The notes beneath the pieces were generated by a model. It saw only the letters and a list, made by a program, of their open reading frames with translations, was not told the origin of the DNA and made no database searches. A DNA stretch of 64,000 bases from Streptomyces lydicus (GTDB lineage Bacteria > Actinomycetota > Actinomycetes > Streptomycetales > Streptomycetaceae). Each line of letters opens with the position of its first letter. Position 1 is the first letter of the stretch. The position numbers were made by a program, and so were the translations under genes. The DNA lies in NCBI RefSeq assembly GCF_004125265.1, contig NZ_RDTE01000001.1, positions 372,001 through 436,000 of the forward strand, in the 5' to 3' direction. Shown piece by piece: positions 16,757-24,990 of the stretch.

Positions 16757-17892
16757 CCACAGCCCTCGACTGGATGCCCAAGGCACAAGCACTCGCCGCC
16801 GAGCTGCGGGCGAAGAACGCCATCCGCTCCGAGCCGGTGGCCGCGGCCATCGAAGCGGTGCCCCGGCACCTGTTCATCGCCGGGCACTACGCCGCCGGCC
16901 AGCACACGGCGATCGACCCCGAACAGCCCACCGACGAGCTTCTCCACCTCGCCTACACCGACCGCGGCATCATGACCCACACCCCTGCCGACGCTGCCGG
17001 TGGCTTCTCCAGCACCTCGCAGCCCTCCATCGTCGCCAAGATGCTGGAAGCCGCAGGGCTGCGGCCCGGCACGAAGGTCCTGGAGATCGGTGCCGGGACC
17101 GGATGGAACGCCGCACTGATCGCGCGCATCACCGGCACCACTGTCCACACCGTCGAAGCGTCTCCCCTCGTCGCCACGGAAGCCCGAGAAGCCCTCGCCC
17201 GCGCCAGCAGCCAGCATGTCACCGTCCACACGGGGGACGGCTACCTCGGGCATCCGGAAGGCGGCCCCTACGATCTGATCCTCGTCACCTGCGGCATCGC
17301 GGGGATCCCTCCGGTCTGGCTCGACCAACTCGCCCCGGGCGGTGCCGTCCTCGCCCCGGTCGCGCACGGTGGCCTCCATCCCCTGCTCCGAGTCACCCAC
17401 GCTGGCGACGGCAGCCTCGCTGGACAGCTCATGGCCAACGCCGACTTCATGAATGCCACCGGGCCCCTCTACGCCGGAGCCACCACCTCCCCGGCCACCC
17501 GCGGACAACACCTTCCCGTCCCTCCCCCCTCCGCGGCCCGCCCCCACCCCACCCCCGGAAGCCTGGACCCCCGCGGCTCCTACCTCGACCTCTGGATGCA
17601 CCTGGCGGCCCGCGACACACGTACCACCTGCGCGAGCGCCGAGGGCACCACCGACTACACCGGATGCGCGCTCGTCGACGAGAACACCACCGCGGTGTTC
17701 GTCCAGCCCGGAGGGCTCCACCCCACACCCGACCCCGCAGCGCAGGCCCTTGCCGACCACGTGGAGCAGCACATCACTGCATGGGACCGCGATGGCCGCC
17801 CCGAGCTCACTGCCTGGTCATGCTCGCTCACCCCCGCAGGAACAACGGAACACCCCCTGCTCACTCCGGCCAACTGGGAAGCGAACCGCTGA
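16753..17892 (+). CDS. Lasso-associated isoaspartyl methyltransferase (PIMT homologue)
   Basis: 379 residues, ATG at 16753 overlapping the B2 stop. The N-terminal ~220 residues are PIMT-like: VPRHLFI near 36-42, FSSTSQPSIVAKML near 85-98 and SAM motif I KVLEIGAGTGWNAAL at 108-122. A C-terminal extension of about 150 residues (from about 225) follows, as in other peptide-modifying PIMT relatives. Lasso-associated PIMTs of cellulonodin-2 and lihuanodin methylate an Asp that then closes to an aspartimide; operon position makes the same role likely here. Canonical repair PIMTs are shorter and are not embedded in lasso operons. It is the last gene of the operon. Confidence 0.85.
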   Translation: MTTALDWMPKAQALAAELRAKNAIRSEPVAAAIEAVPRHLFIAGHYAAGQHTAIDPEQPTDELLHLAYTDRGIMTHTPADAAGGFSSTSQPSIVAKMLEAAGLRPGTKVLEIGAGTGWNAALIARITGTTVHTVEASPLVATEAREALARASSQHVTVHTGDGYLGHPEGGPYDLILVTCGIAGIPPVWLDQLAPGGAVLAPVAHGGLHPLLRVTHAGDGSLAGQLMANADFMNATGPLYAGATTSPATRGQHLPVPPPSAARPHPTPGSLDPRGSYLDLWMHLAARDTRTTCASAEGTTDYTGCALVDENTTAVFVQPGGLHPTPDPAAQALADHVEQHITAWDRDGRPELTAWSCSLTPAGTTEHPLLTPANWEANR

Positions 17893-18211
17893 CCCACAGA
17901 TCGTGCTCCCCACCGCCGCGGTCCGCATCCGGCAGGAGCTCGCCGATGTCCTCGACGCGCTGGCGGCCGAGCTCCGTGCTGATCTTGGCCACCGAGGCCG
18001 TTCTCGGCCTTGGGCTGCGCGGGAACCGTCGCCGGCCATCGAGGCCGGGCAGCGGCCGAGGAGTGGGGACTGCTGGCGCATGGTGTAGCCACATCGAGAC
18101 TTTCCAGCGCCTCCAGCCAGCCGACCGACCAGCCCAGCTCGGCTCCACGACCGCACAGCCGCCGACAACCGCCTGAGCCCGCTAGTGGTTGCCAGGTCCA
18201 CGAGCCGGGCG

Positions 18212-18253
18212 GTGCCCGAGCGGGACATGCCTCAGGCAGTCCCGCTCGGGCAC
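18212..18253. terminator. Strong hairpin, probable bidirectional terminator
   Basis: A perfect 15-base inverted repeat (arms 18212-18226 and 18239-18253) with a small palindrome in the loop. There is no T-run, as is usual in high-GC actinomycetes. It lies in the 490-base gap (17893-18383) between the lasso operon and the convergent small gene; nothing else was recognised in that gap. Confidence 0.6.
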
Positions 18254-18383
18254 AATGCCGACCATTCCGACGGCGGGCACAACCTGGCAGAGCCTCATGG
18301 AGCTGCCGAGATCCACGAATCAACCGCGCGCAGCTAAACCCTGTACGACCGAGCAGGGGTGCCGGCTACGGCCCGCCATGCTG

Positions 18384-18689
18384 CTAGATGATCTCCTCGA
18401 CAGAACCAGTCGCCCGTAGATGCTCGATGACACGGGCCGCCTTCTTCTCACCGTTATCCCGGTCGTAGCACCATTCCTCAAACTGGTCCCCAGCGATGTC
18501 TACCTTCAAGATCCGACCGTAGAGGTACTCGAAATCCATGCTGGGGTGCAACGCCACGACCGACTGAGCCTCTTCAACGGTCAGCGCGATAGACCCCCGC
18601 GGGTCACCGGCACCACGACCCTGGATCTTGGCGTTGTTGTACAGGGAGGCCAAGACCTGGGCCTTGTCCAGCCCTGAGATGTCGAGCAT
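18384..18689 (-). CDS. Small conserved hypothetical protein (phage-like)
   Basis: 101 residues, ATG at 18689 with GGAGGAG upstream. The sequence reads as a genuine soluble protein: MLDISGLDKAQVLASLYNNA, then ALTVEEAQ, DFEYLYGRILKVDIAGD and WCYDRDNGE. This pattern is familiar from short proteins encoded by phages and many bacteria, where a new gene product of unknown function is described. It is less GC-rich than its neighbours and isolated, consistent with transfer. Function unknown. Confidence 0.75.
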   Translation of the reverse strand: MLDISGLDKAQVLASLYNNAKIQGRGAGDPRGSIALTVEEAQSVVALHPSMDFEYLYGRILKVDIAGDQFEEWCYDRDNGEKKAARVIEHLRATGSVEEII

Positions 18690-18944
18690 GTGCGTTTCTC
18701 CTCCATCAACTTCGCAGTCGGTCTATGCACTTAGGCGAACCACGTGGCTCCCCCAGTTGGAGTGACGGCCGGAGGGGCACTTCATGGCGCGGTGTAAGGC
18801 CATGGCACCAGAACAGGGCAGGTGGTGGGTTGCGAGTGGCTCAGAGCCAACCCGGCCGAACGCACAAAGCCTACTGGAGGCGCTGGCGTGCAACGTCGAG
18901 AAAAGGGCAGAGCGGAGCCCAAGGCGCATATGGGAGAACGCAGT

Positions 18945-19313
18945 TCTGCTGGCGGGGCGTGGACTCCAGGGCCGTCGTCGCGCCGGGGTGAAGATGCTCG
19001 CTCAGGGGCCGGGCGCAGGACACGAGGCAGTTCAGGTCGGGCACGCCGTCCCGCAGCGGAGTCGAAGCGGTGATCACCGCGATGTCGAGGCCGGCCCGCG
19101 CAGCGGCGTCGGCGAGCACGGAGTAAGCCCCGGTGTCCAGAACCGCGCGGAGCCGTGAGGAGGCCACGCCCTCCACGTACGAATCGCCGGCGGTGAGACG
19201 CTTGATGCGGTGTGGGTCCACGTCGTGGCCGACAACACGATGGCCACCACCCCTGCGACGCGCATGGCGAGCGTCGCCCCCACGTAGCCTTGGCTGGCAA
19301 CGACAACATCCAT
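18945..19313 (-). pseudogene. Nucleotide-sugar dehydrogenase remnant (N-terminal part)
   Basis: From an ATG at 19313 the frame gives DVVVASQGYVGATLAMRVAG, the NAD-binding start of UDP-glucose/UDP-ManNAc dehydrogenases. Near 19250, in a GGGGTGGTGG run, homology moves to the next frame: GHRVVGHDVDPHRIKRLTAG, then DIAVITASTPLRDGVPDLN and HLHPGATTALEST. After that the match ends, so the sugar-binding and catalytic domains are missing. A frameshift plus 3' deletion makes this a pseudogene. It lies back-to-back with a glycosyltransferase gene, hinting at a former sugar cluster. Confidence 0.7.
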
Positions 19314-19349
19314 GACGACTCGACTCCAATCTGGGTGAGGAGCACTGCT

Positions 19350-20123
19350 GTGCCCCTGGTTTCTGTGGTGATGCCGGTACACAACTCGGCGGCCACGCTC
19401 GGGTTCGCAGTCCGGTCGGTGCTGGCGCAGACCCACACCGATCTCGAACTGCTGATTACCGACGACGCATCCTCGGACGGTTCGATGGATCTGCTGAGAG
19501 AGCTTGCCCGGCAGGACGAGCGGGTCCTGCCGGAGTCGCTGCCGGAGCAGGGGGGCGCAGCCCGGGCCCGGAACCTGGCTATCGCGCGGGCCCGGGGTGA
19601 CTACGTGGCCTTCCTCGACAGCGACGACCTGTGGCTGCCGGCCAAAGCGGAAAAGCAACTCGCCTTCGCCGCGATGGCCGGGACGCCGCTGACGTTCACC
19701 TCCTACTTCAAGATGGATGCCGACCACGGAGGTGAGGCCGCCGACTTCGCCCCGAACGGGCGGGTGGTGTGGGCGCCGGCCCGGGTGGACTACCGCGCGA
19801 TGCTGGTCCACGACCACATCGGGGCTCTGACCGCCATGTACGACCGCAACGTGCTGGGGACGAGGCTGATGCCGGACATGCCCAAGCGACAGGACTACGC
19901 GCTGTGGCTGTCGATCATGCGTGACGGTGTCGACGCCCGGGCGGTGCGGGAACCGCTAGCGGTCTACCGGGCCCATCGCGCGGGGTCGCTGTCCTCGAAC
20001 AAACTGGGCTTGGTCCGGTTCAACTGGGCCTTGTACCGGGAGCACGAACACCTCTCTGTACCACGGTCCGCGCGTGCGCTGGCGGGCGCGGCCTGGCACT
20101 CGTTGCGGAAGTCACGCATCTAG
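19350..20123 (+). CDS. Glycosyltransferase family 2
   Basis: 257 residues from the GTG at 19350 with GAGGAG upstream. The GT-A fold is clear: VSVVMPVHNSAATLGFAVRS at the start, DDASSDGS near 36-43, the metal-binding DSDDLW near 91-96 and a late acceptor-side RQDYALWLSIM. GT2 enzymes transfer a sugar from a nucleotide-sugar donor; the acceptor is unknown. The protein is short and lacks membrane segments, so it may act in the cytoplasm. Its neighbour is a broken nucleotide-sugar dehydrogenase, so it may be an orphan of a decayed cluster. Confidence 0.85.
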   Translation: MPLVSVVMPVHNSAATLGFAVRSVLAQTHTDLELLITDDASSDGSMDLLRELARQDERVLPESLPEQGGAARARNLAIARARGDYVAFLDSDDLWLPAKAEKQLAFAAMAGTPLTFTSYFKMDADHGGEAADFAPNGRVVWAPARVDYRAMLVHDHIGALTAMYDRNVLGTRLMPDMPKRQDYALWLSIMRDGVDARAVREPLAVYRAHRAGSLSSNKLGLVRFNWALYREHEHLSVPRSARALAGAAWHSLRKSRI

Positions 20124-20388
20124 CGCCCGTGCGCGAGGGCGTGGCGAGCGAGGTGCTCGACCGGCCCCGCCCCTGGCCGTCCTGCGGGCTCGGCGACACC
20201 CACACCACCGTTCTGAAGGCGCCGACGAGTTCGGCCATCAACCCCAGCGTTGTGTCCGCCGCCGATTTCCAGGCCGCGGCCTCCCGAGCGGAGCCGACCG
20301 CGGGCCAGTATGACGGCCTGCATCTGCGGCTGAGAAACCGAGCTCAGCAGCTGCCTCGAGTCGGTGGTCACGGTGGGTCGGCCGCGAT

Positions 20389-20970
20389 TTACCACATCGG
20401 GGCTGTCCATGGGCGTACGTCTATCGCATCCATGCCCGCAGCCCGTGCAGCAGCGAGGCCTTCATCGGCGTCCTCGACTACAAGACACCGGCTCGGGGCA
20501 ACCCCCAGGCGTGCCGCAGCCGTGAGGAACAGATCGGGGGCTGGCTTCCCGCGTGGCGCGTCGGGGCGGGTGACGATGACGTCGAACAGTGGCTCCAACC
20601 GGGTAGCGGCAAGACCGGCGCGCACCACTTCGTCACCGCCACCGGACGCGACGGCGCAGCGGAGCCCCAACTCCTTGCCACGCCTCACCCATCGCACGAC
20701 GGTGTCGAACGGTTTCAGTGAGTGGACTTCCTGGGTGATCAGCTCTCCGCAGTGAGCCAGGATGGTGTCGAAGGAGACGTCGACGCCCAGCTGCGTCAGC
20801 AAGTCGTCGCCGGAGGTGCCGAGGCGAGCCCGGTACCAGTCTTGGTCGAGGATGACGCCGTGCGGCGCCAACGCGGCTTTCAGTGAGCGGTAGTTGAGTG
20901 ATTGTGAGTCGACAAGTGTCCCGTCAAAATCCGTGATCAGAGCCTTGTAGCGTGTGAAGTCCGGTTCCAT
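20389..20970 (-). CDS. HAD-superfamily hydrolase (phosphatase/phosphomutase-like)
   Basis: 193 residues, ATG at 20970 with GGAAGG 9 bases upstream. All HAD motifs are present: motif I DFDGTLVDS (residues 14-22), motif II around VASGGG, motif III Lys in RGKPAPD, motif IV VVEDADEG. The small cap domain and size fit the beta-phosphoglucomutase/phosphoglycolate phosphatase branch, which dephosphorylates small metabolites. The substrate cannot be deduced. It is monocistronic in appearance. Confidence 0.85.
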   Translation of the reverse strand: MEPDFTRYKALITDFDGTLVDSQSLNYRSLKAALAPHGVILDQDWYRARLGTSGDDLLTQLGVDVSFDTILAHCGELITQEVHSLKPFDTVVRWVRRGKELGLRCAVASGGGDEVVRAGLAATRLEPLFDVIVTRPDAPRGKPAPDLFLTAAARLGVAPSRCLVVEDADEGLAAARAAGMDAIDVRPWTAPMW

Positions 20971-21012
20971 CTCCCTGGCCTTCCCGGGACGCCCAGCGGA
21001 CGCCCTTCGGTA

Positions 21013-21231
21013 TTACTGGAATGGGTTCAGGTCCGGACACCGCTTGATGAGCGGTGGGCCGGGGTGGAGAGGTGCCGTGGCAGACACGCTTTCTTCACCT
21101 TCCGCCGCGGGATCGAGCAGGCCCTGAACTGGATCAGCGCGCCGCGGAGGACAGCTTCCACGAGCGGTGGCGCCGTCTGCACTGCCGCCACGTTGATGCT
21201 GCTTGATCGCTGGTGGTGGTTGGTTGGTCAT
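21013..21231 (-). CDS. Possible small ORF coupled to the regulator
   Basis: A 72-residue frame whose ATG overlaps the stop of the upstream regulator (ATGA). The overlap suggests translation, but the protein is Pro/Gly-rich and low in complexity, no domain is recognised and it may be a decayed gene end. Low confidence. Confidence 0.25.
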   Translation of the reverse strand: MTNQPPPAIKQHQRGGSADGATARGSCPPRRADPVQGLLDPAAEGEESVSATAPLHPGPPLIKRCPDLNPFQ

Positions 21232-22616
21232 GCCGTGAGGGCGTGGACTTCTTCGCTGAAGGAGGTGACCAGCGGCAGAGTGGGGTATCGCAGGCGGAGA
21301 CGGTGATCGAGATGCTTGGCGCGGCCGAGGACGGAGTGGACGAGCCGGTCGCTGGAGAGGGCTTGGCGGGCTGCGACGATGGCCGCATCGGGCTCGCCGA
21401 GCGCGGTGTGGGCAAGGGCGAGGTCGAGTTGGGCGATGGCCAACCGTGTAGGCGCCTGGTGACCGTTGGGCATGGCCTTGTAGAAGTCGATGGCCTCAGT
21501 TGCGGCCTTGCGGGCGCTGTGATTGTCGCCGAGCCAGCGGTGAGACGAGGCGTCGTACGAAACGATGCGGACGGCGTCGACGCCGAAGAGCCCCTTGCCG
21601 TGAAGGGGGAGGCGCTCTTGGAATCGATGGGCTCGGCCGGCTGCGTCTGCGAAGGCTTCACTGTTGCCCAGCTTCGCTTGGGTGCGGGCGAGTTGGGCGG
21701 TCAGGCGGACGGCGGCGTCGCTGTTGCGTGGCGCGACGGCGAGGCCCCGGGTGGCTGCGGTGAGTGCGTCGAGGTCGCGGCCGTCGTAGAGGGCGTCAGT
21801 GCACCGCACGTCTTCCGCCCAGGCATGCACCTCCGGAGCGTCGGCTTGTTTGGCCTGTTCCCCTGCGTCAATGCAGAAGGCTTCGACCAAGTCCGTCCGG
21901 CCGAGGTCGTGGGCGATCCAGGCCAGGATGACCGAGAGCATTCCGGCATGGCGGGAGAGGTCACGGCCTTCGCGCAGGGTGTGGCGGTGGTCGTGGAGGA
22001 GGGTGAAGGCGCGGTGGCGGTGGGCTGCGGCGTCGCGCCACAAATCGCGGGGCGGTTGGGCGGAGTAGGCGGCGCCGAGGTGCTGGACGGCGAGTTCTAG
22101 TTCTTCCGGTTCCCCGGGGGCAAGTTCGGTGGCTGCCGCGTGCTGGGCATAGGCGTGGACGGTACCGGCGCTGGCGGCACTTGGGGCCATCAGGGGGGTA
22201 AGGGCGGTGCCGCCGATGAGAGTGAGGGCGGTGCGTCGTTTCGTGGGATCACCTGCTAGGCCGGGCGTCGGGAGCGACGCGGAGGGGTCACATAAGTCAC
22301 ATAAGGTGCTGATGACCTGGCTGTCGATCTGGTTCATGTTCAGGTCGGCTGGGGTGAGCGGGGTCGTCAGGCGGCACGCGTGGGTGAGGATGTGGGCCAG
22401 GTAGGAGGGGATCGGTTCGCGGGGCTGTTCGCCGTCATTGGCCCAGTGTCCGATGCGGCTCCGGCCCGGCGCCAGATCGCGGCGGCCGTTCCTTGCGGCG
22501 ATCTGCCTGAGTCCGATCGCCACTTCTTCGTAGGTCATCCCCGAGCGCTTGAGCCAGCCCCGCAGGGCCAGGTTGGGGGATTTTCGCGGCTTCTTGGGCG
22601 TGCTCGGGGCGGTCAC
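21228..22616 (-). CDS. HTH transcriptional regulator with TPR-like C-terminus
   Basis: 462 residues from the GTG at 22616 with GAGAGG upstream; the open frame extends to 23066 but overlaps the repeat array and the divergent gene. Residues 15-75 (LALRGWLKRSGMTYEEVAIG, then PGRSRIGHWANDGEQP) form a helix-turn-helix. A hydrophobic stretch after KRRTALTLIGG is a family feature. The rest is helical repeats (AYSAQPPRDLWRDAAAHR, AIAQLDLALAHTALGE). It is divergent from the TauD/NRPS operon across a motif array, so it probably controls that operon and itself. Confidence 0.8.
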   Translation of the reverse strand: MTAPSTPKKPRKSPNLALRGWLKRSGMTYEEVAIGLRQIAARNGRRDLAPGRSRIGHWANDGEQPREPIPSYLAHILTHACRLTTPLTPADLNMNQIDSQVISTLCDLCDPSASLPTPGLAGDPTKRRTALTLIGGTALTPLMAPSAASAGTVHAYAQHAAATELAPGEPEELELAVQHLGAAYSAQPPRDLWRDAAAHRHRAFTLLHDHRHTLREGRDLSRHAGMLSVILAWIAHDLGRTDLVEAFCIDAGEQAKQADAPEVHAWAEDVRCTDALYDGRDLDALTAATRGLAVAPRNSDAAVRLTAQLARTQAKLGNSEAFADAAGRAHRFQERLPLHGKGLFGVDAVRIVSYDASSHRWLGDNHSARKAATEAIDFYKAMPNGHQAPTRLAIAQLDLALAHTALGEPDAAIVAARQALSSDRLVHSVLGRAKHLDHRLRLRYPTLPLVTSFSEEVHALTA

Positions 22617-22701
22617 CCTGATGGTCCTCTCCGACTCGGGCCCAACGGATGCACCCAACCTAGCGACGGACGTCCAGGAGCGGCAGTCGAAGTTCATAAA
22701 T

Positions 22702-22795
22702 CGCCACAGGTCGGTGTGGCGCGCGCCACGCGGTGTGGCGCGCAGGCGCCACACATCGCCACACATCGCCACGCGCGCCTGACTAGTGACGCCAC
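22702..22795. promoter_or_regulatory. Array of eight CGCCAC/GTGGCG motifs (candidate operator)
   Basis: Within 94 bases the hexamer CGCCAC occurs at 22702, 22724, 22747, 22757, 22767 and 22790, and its complement GTGGCG at 22716 and 22735. Three copies repeat at an exact 10-base period (one helical turn). The array fills the space between the divergent regulator and the TauD operon, so it is most simply the operator of that regulator. The minus-strand regulator promoter and the plus-strand operon promoter must both lie in 22617-22917. Confidence 0.6.
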
Positions 22796-22917
22796 ACCAG
22801 CGTGCGGTGAGCTGCCAGGGCCTTGGAGACACCGTGTGCTCCATGGCCCCTCGCGACCCGTGTCCGCCCAGCGGTTGCACGCGCGGGGGCCGGCAGATTG
22901 ACCGAGAAGGGACCGAT

Positions 22918-23913
22918 GTGAAGCCCCCTGAAGGCGACACTTTGAACAGGCTGTCCGTCGTACCGCTCGCCGGCCACATCGGCGCCCAGGTCGAGGGCGT
23001 TGACCTGAGCGAGCCGTTGGATGAGCCGACCCGCGCCGAGATCTGGGCGGCAGTGCTGGCCCACAAGGTGCTCTTCTTCCCCGGCCAGCAGCTCGACCAC
23101 GCCGCTCACCTGGCGCTCGGACAGCGATTCGGCGCGCTGACCCGCCGCCCGGCCCCGCACAGCGGAGCCGCGCCGGACGGCTTCCCCGAGCTCCTCACCG
23201 TGGATACCAAGGTGCCCGATCCCCGCTACGGGGTGGACTTCGAGGAGAGGTACCGGCTGCGCTGGCTGGACTACACGGCGGGCTGGCACACCGACCTGAC
23301 CCCGGCGGTGAACCCCCCGGCCGCTTCGATCCTGCGGGCTGAGCGGGTGACCTCGTTCGGCGGCGACACCCAGTGGACGAACCTGGAAGCCGCCTACGCG
23401 CACCTGTCCCCGGCCCTACGGGACCTCGCCGACGGGCTGCGCGCCGAGCACGCGTTCTTCTCCGGCTGCCAGATGTTGCGGCACGACCCGATGGATCACG
23501 AAGTGCTGGCGCTCAATGCCGCGCACCCGATGGTCGCCGAGCACCCGGTGGTGCGGGTGCACCCGGAGACCGGGAACCGGTCGCTGTTCGTCAACCCGAC
23601 CTCTGCCAACCGGATCTGCGGCTTCAGCCCGGCCCAGAGCCGCGAACTGCTGGCACTGTTCTTCGAGCAGATCACGCGGCCGGAGTTCACGGTCCGCTGG
23701 CGCTGGTCGCCGGGCGACGTCGCGTTCTGGGACAACCGGTCCACCGCGCACCTGAGCCCAGGAGACGCCGGCCTGGCCGGGGAACGGCGCACGCTCTACC
23801 GGGTCACGCTGCTGGGCGACATCCCCATCGGCCCGGACGGCACGCCCTCTGCTGCCGTCGCCGGGGACCCGTTCACCGCCCTGCCCGTACGCGAGTCGGG
23901 AGTTAGCGCATGA
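22918..23913 (+). CDS. TauD-family Fe(II)/2-oxoglutarate dioxygenase (1)
   Basis: 331 residues from the GTG at 22918 with GAAGGGA upstream; a longer frame begins inside the motif array. The double-stranded beta-helix iron site is intact: HxD in GWHTDLT (near 122-124) and the distal His in NRSTAHLS (near 276), with the 2-oxoglutarate Arg in ERRTLYRV. TauD (GGDTQWTNLEAAY) type enzymes hydroxylate unactivated carbons. First gene of the NRPS operon and coupled by ATGA to a second copy; likely tailors an amino-acid building block or the peptide. Confidence 0.9.
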   Translation: MKPPEGDTLNRLSVVPLAGHIGAQVEGVDLSEPLDEPTRAEIWAAVLAHKVLFFPGQQLDHAAHLALGQRFGALTRRPAPHSGAAPDGFPELLTVDTKVPDPRYGVDFEERYRLRWLDYTAGWHTDLTPAVNPPAASILRAERVTSFGGDTQWTNLEAAYAHLSPALRDLADGLRAEHAFFSGCQMLRHDPMDHEVLALNAAHPMVAEHPVVRVHPETGNRSLFVNPTSANRICGFSPAQSRELLALFFEQITRPEFTVRWRWSPGDVAFWDNRSTAHLSPGDAGLAGERRTLYRVTLLGDIPIGPDGTPSAAVAGDPFTALPVRESGVSA

Positions 23914-24872
23914 CGACCACCAACGCCCTCACGATCGGCCGGGTGGCCGGGCACATCGGTGCCGACGTCAGCGGCGTCGATCTGGCCGAGCCGCTGGCGC
24001 CGTCGATCGTCGCTGAGATCCGGGCGGCGCTGCTGGAGCACAAGGTCTTGTTCTTCCGTGGCCAGGACCGACTCGACCACGCCGGGCAGGTGGCCTTCGC
24101 CAGCCGGTTCGGCCAGTTGATCGCGCGGGCCCGCCCGCAAAGCGGCGGCGCGCTCGAGGCTTTCCCGCAGATCTGGACCATCTCCCCGCAGGCTGATACC
24201 GCCGTGTACGGCTTCGATCACGAGGAGCACTACCGCTCCCGGCAGCATCACGGCATCGGCGGATGGCACACGGACCTGTCCACCGCGGTGAACCCGCCGG
24301 CTGCCTCCGTGCTGCGCGCCGAGACGGTGCCCTCCCGCGGTGGCGACACCCAGTGGACCAATCTGGAAGCCGCCTACGAGGGGCTCCCGGCGCAGCTCCA
24401 GCGGTTCCTGGACGGCCTGCAGGCGGAGCACACCTTCTTCGCCGCGTACGACATGAGCCCGCACGACGAAGTCGACCGGCAGATTCTGGAACAGGTCAAC
24501 GGAAAGGCGCAGGTCGCCGTCCACCCGGTGGTGCGCGTCCACCCGGAAACCGGGCGAAAGGCACTGTTCGTCAGTCCCGCCCGGGTGAACCGGGTCCTTG
24601 GCCTGAACCCGATGGAGAACCGGCACCTGCTGGAGCTGCTCTTCCGCGAGGTCACCCGGCCCGAGTACACGGTGCGCTTCAGCTGGGAGCGCGGCAGCGT
24701 CGCCTTCTGGGACAACCGGTCGACCGCCCACCTGGGCATCGGCGACTTCGCCCACACCGATGAGCCCCGGGCCTTGCATCGGGTCACGCTGCTGGGCGAC
24801 AAGCCGGTCGGGCCGGACGGCTTCACCTCCACGAAGACCGTCGGCCGCGAGCTCACCGCCTGCCCTTCCTAG
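23910..24872 (+). CDS. TauD-family Fe(II)/2-oxoglutarate dioxygenase (2)
   Basis: 320 residues, ATG at 23910 in an ATGA overlap with the first dioxygenase. Iron ligands GWHTDLS and NRSTAHLG and the 2-oxoglutarate Arg (RALHRVTLLGD) are all present. It is clearly a duplicate of its neighbour (GGDTQWTNLEAAY, WDNRSTAHL shared) yet has diverged, so the two probably act on different positions or successive steps. A strong hairpin follows 44 bases after its stop. Confidence 0.9.
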   Translation: MTTTNALTIGRVAGHIGADVSGVDLAEPLAPSIVAEIRAALLEHKVLFFRGQDRLDHAGQVAFASRFGQLIARARPQSGGALEAFPQIWTISPQADTAVYGFDHEEHYRSRQHHGIGGWHTDLSTAVNPPAASVLRAETVPSRGGDTQWTNLEAAYEGLPAQLQRFLDGLQAEHTFFAAYDMSPHDEVDRQILEQVNGKAQVAVHPVVRVHPETGRKALFVSPARVNRVLGLNPMENRHLLELLFREVTRPEYTVRFSWERGSVAFWDNRSTAHLGIGDFAHTDEPRALHRVTLLGDKPVGPDGFTSTKTVGRELTACPS

Positions 24873-24915
24873 CCCGCGGTGACGCGCCAGACCGCGTCGC
24901 CGCCCTGGAGCACAC

Positions 24916-24955
24916 GCAGCGCCGGGCCACCCTTCGTCAGGTGGCCCGGCGCTGC
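24916..24955 (+). terminator. Hairpin between the dioxygenase pair and the NRPS genes
   Basis: Perfect 15-base inverted repeat (24916-24930 and 24941-24955) with a 10-base loop, no T-run. It separates the TauD genes from the gene at 24991 and could terminate or attenuate transcription into the NRPS. Confidence 0.65.
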
Positions 24956-24990
24956 CGCCCCCATCTTCCTTGCCTGAGAGGTGAGTTGTC

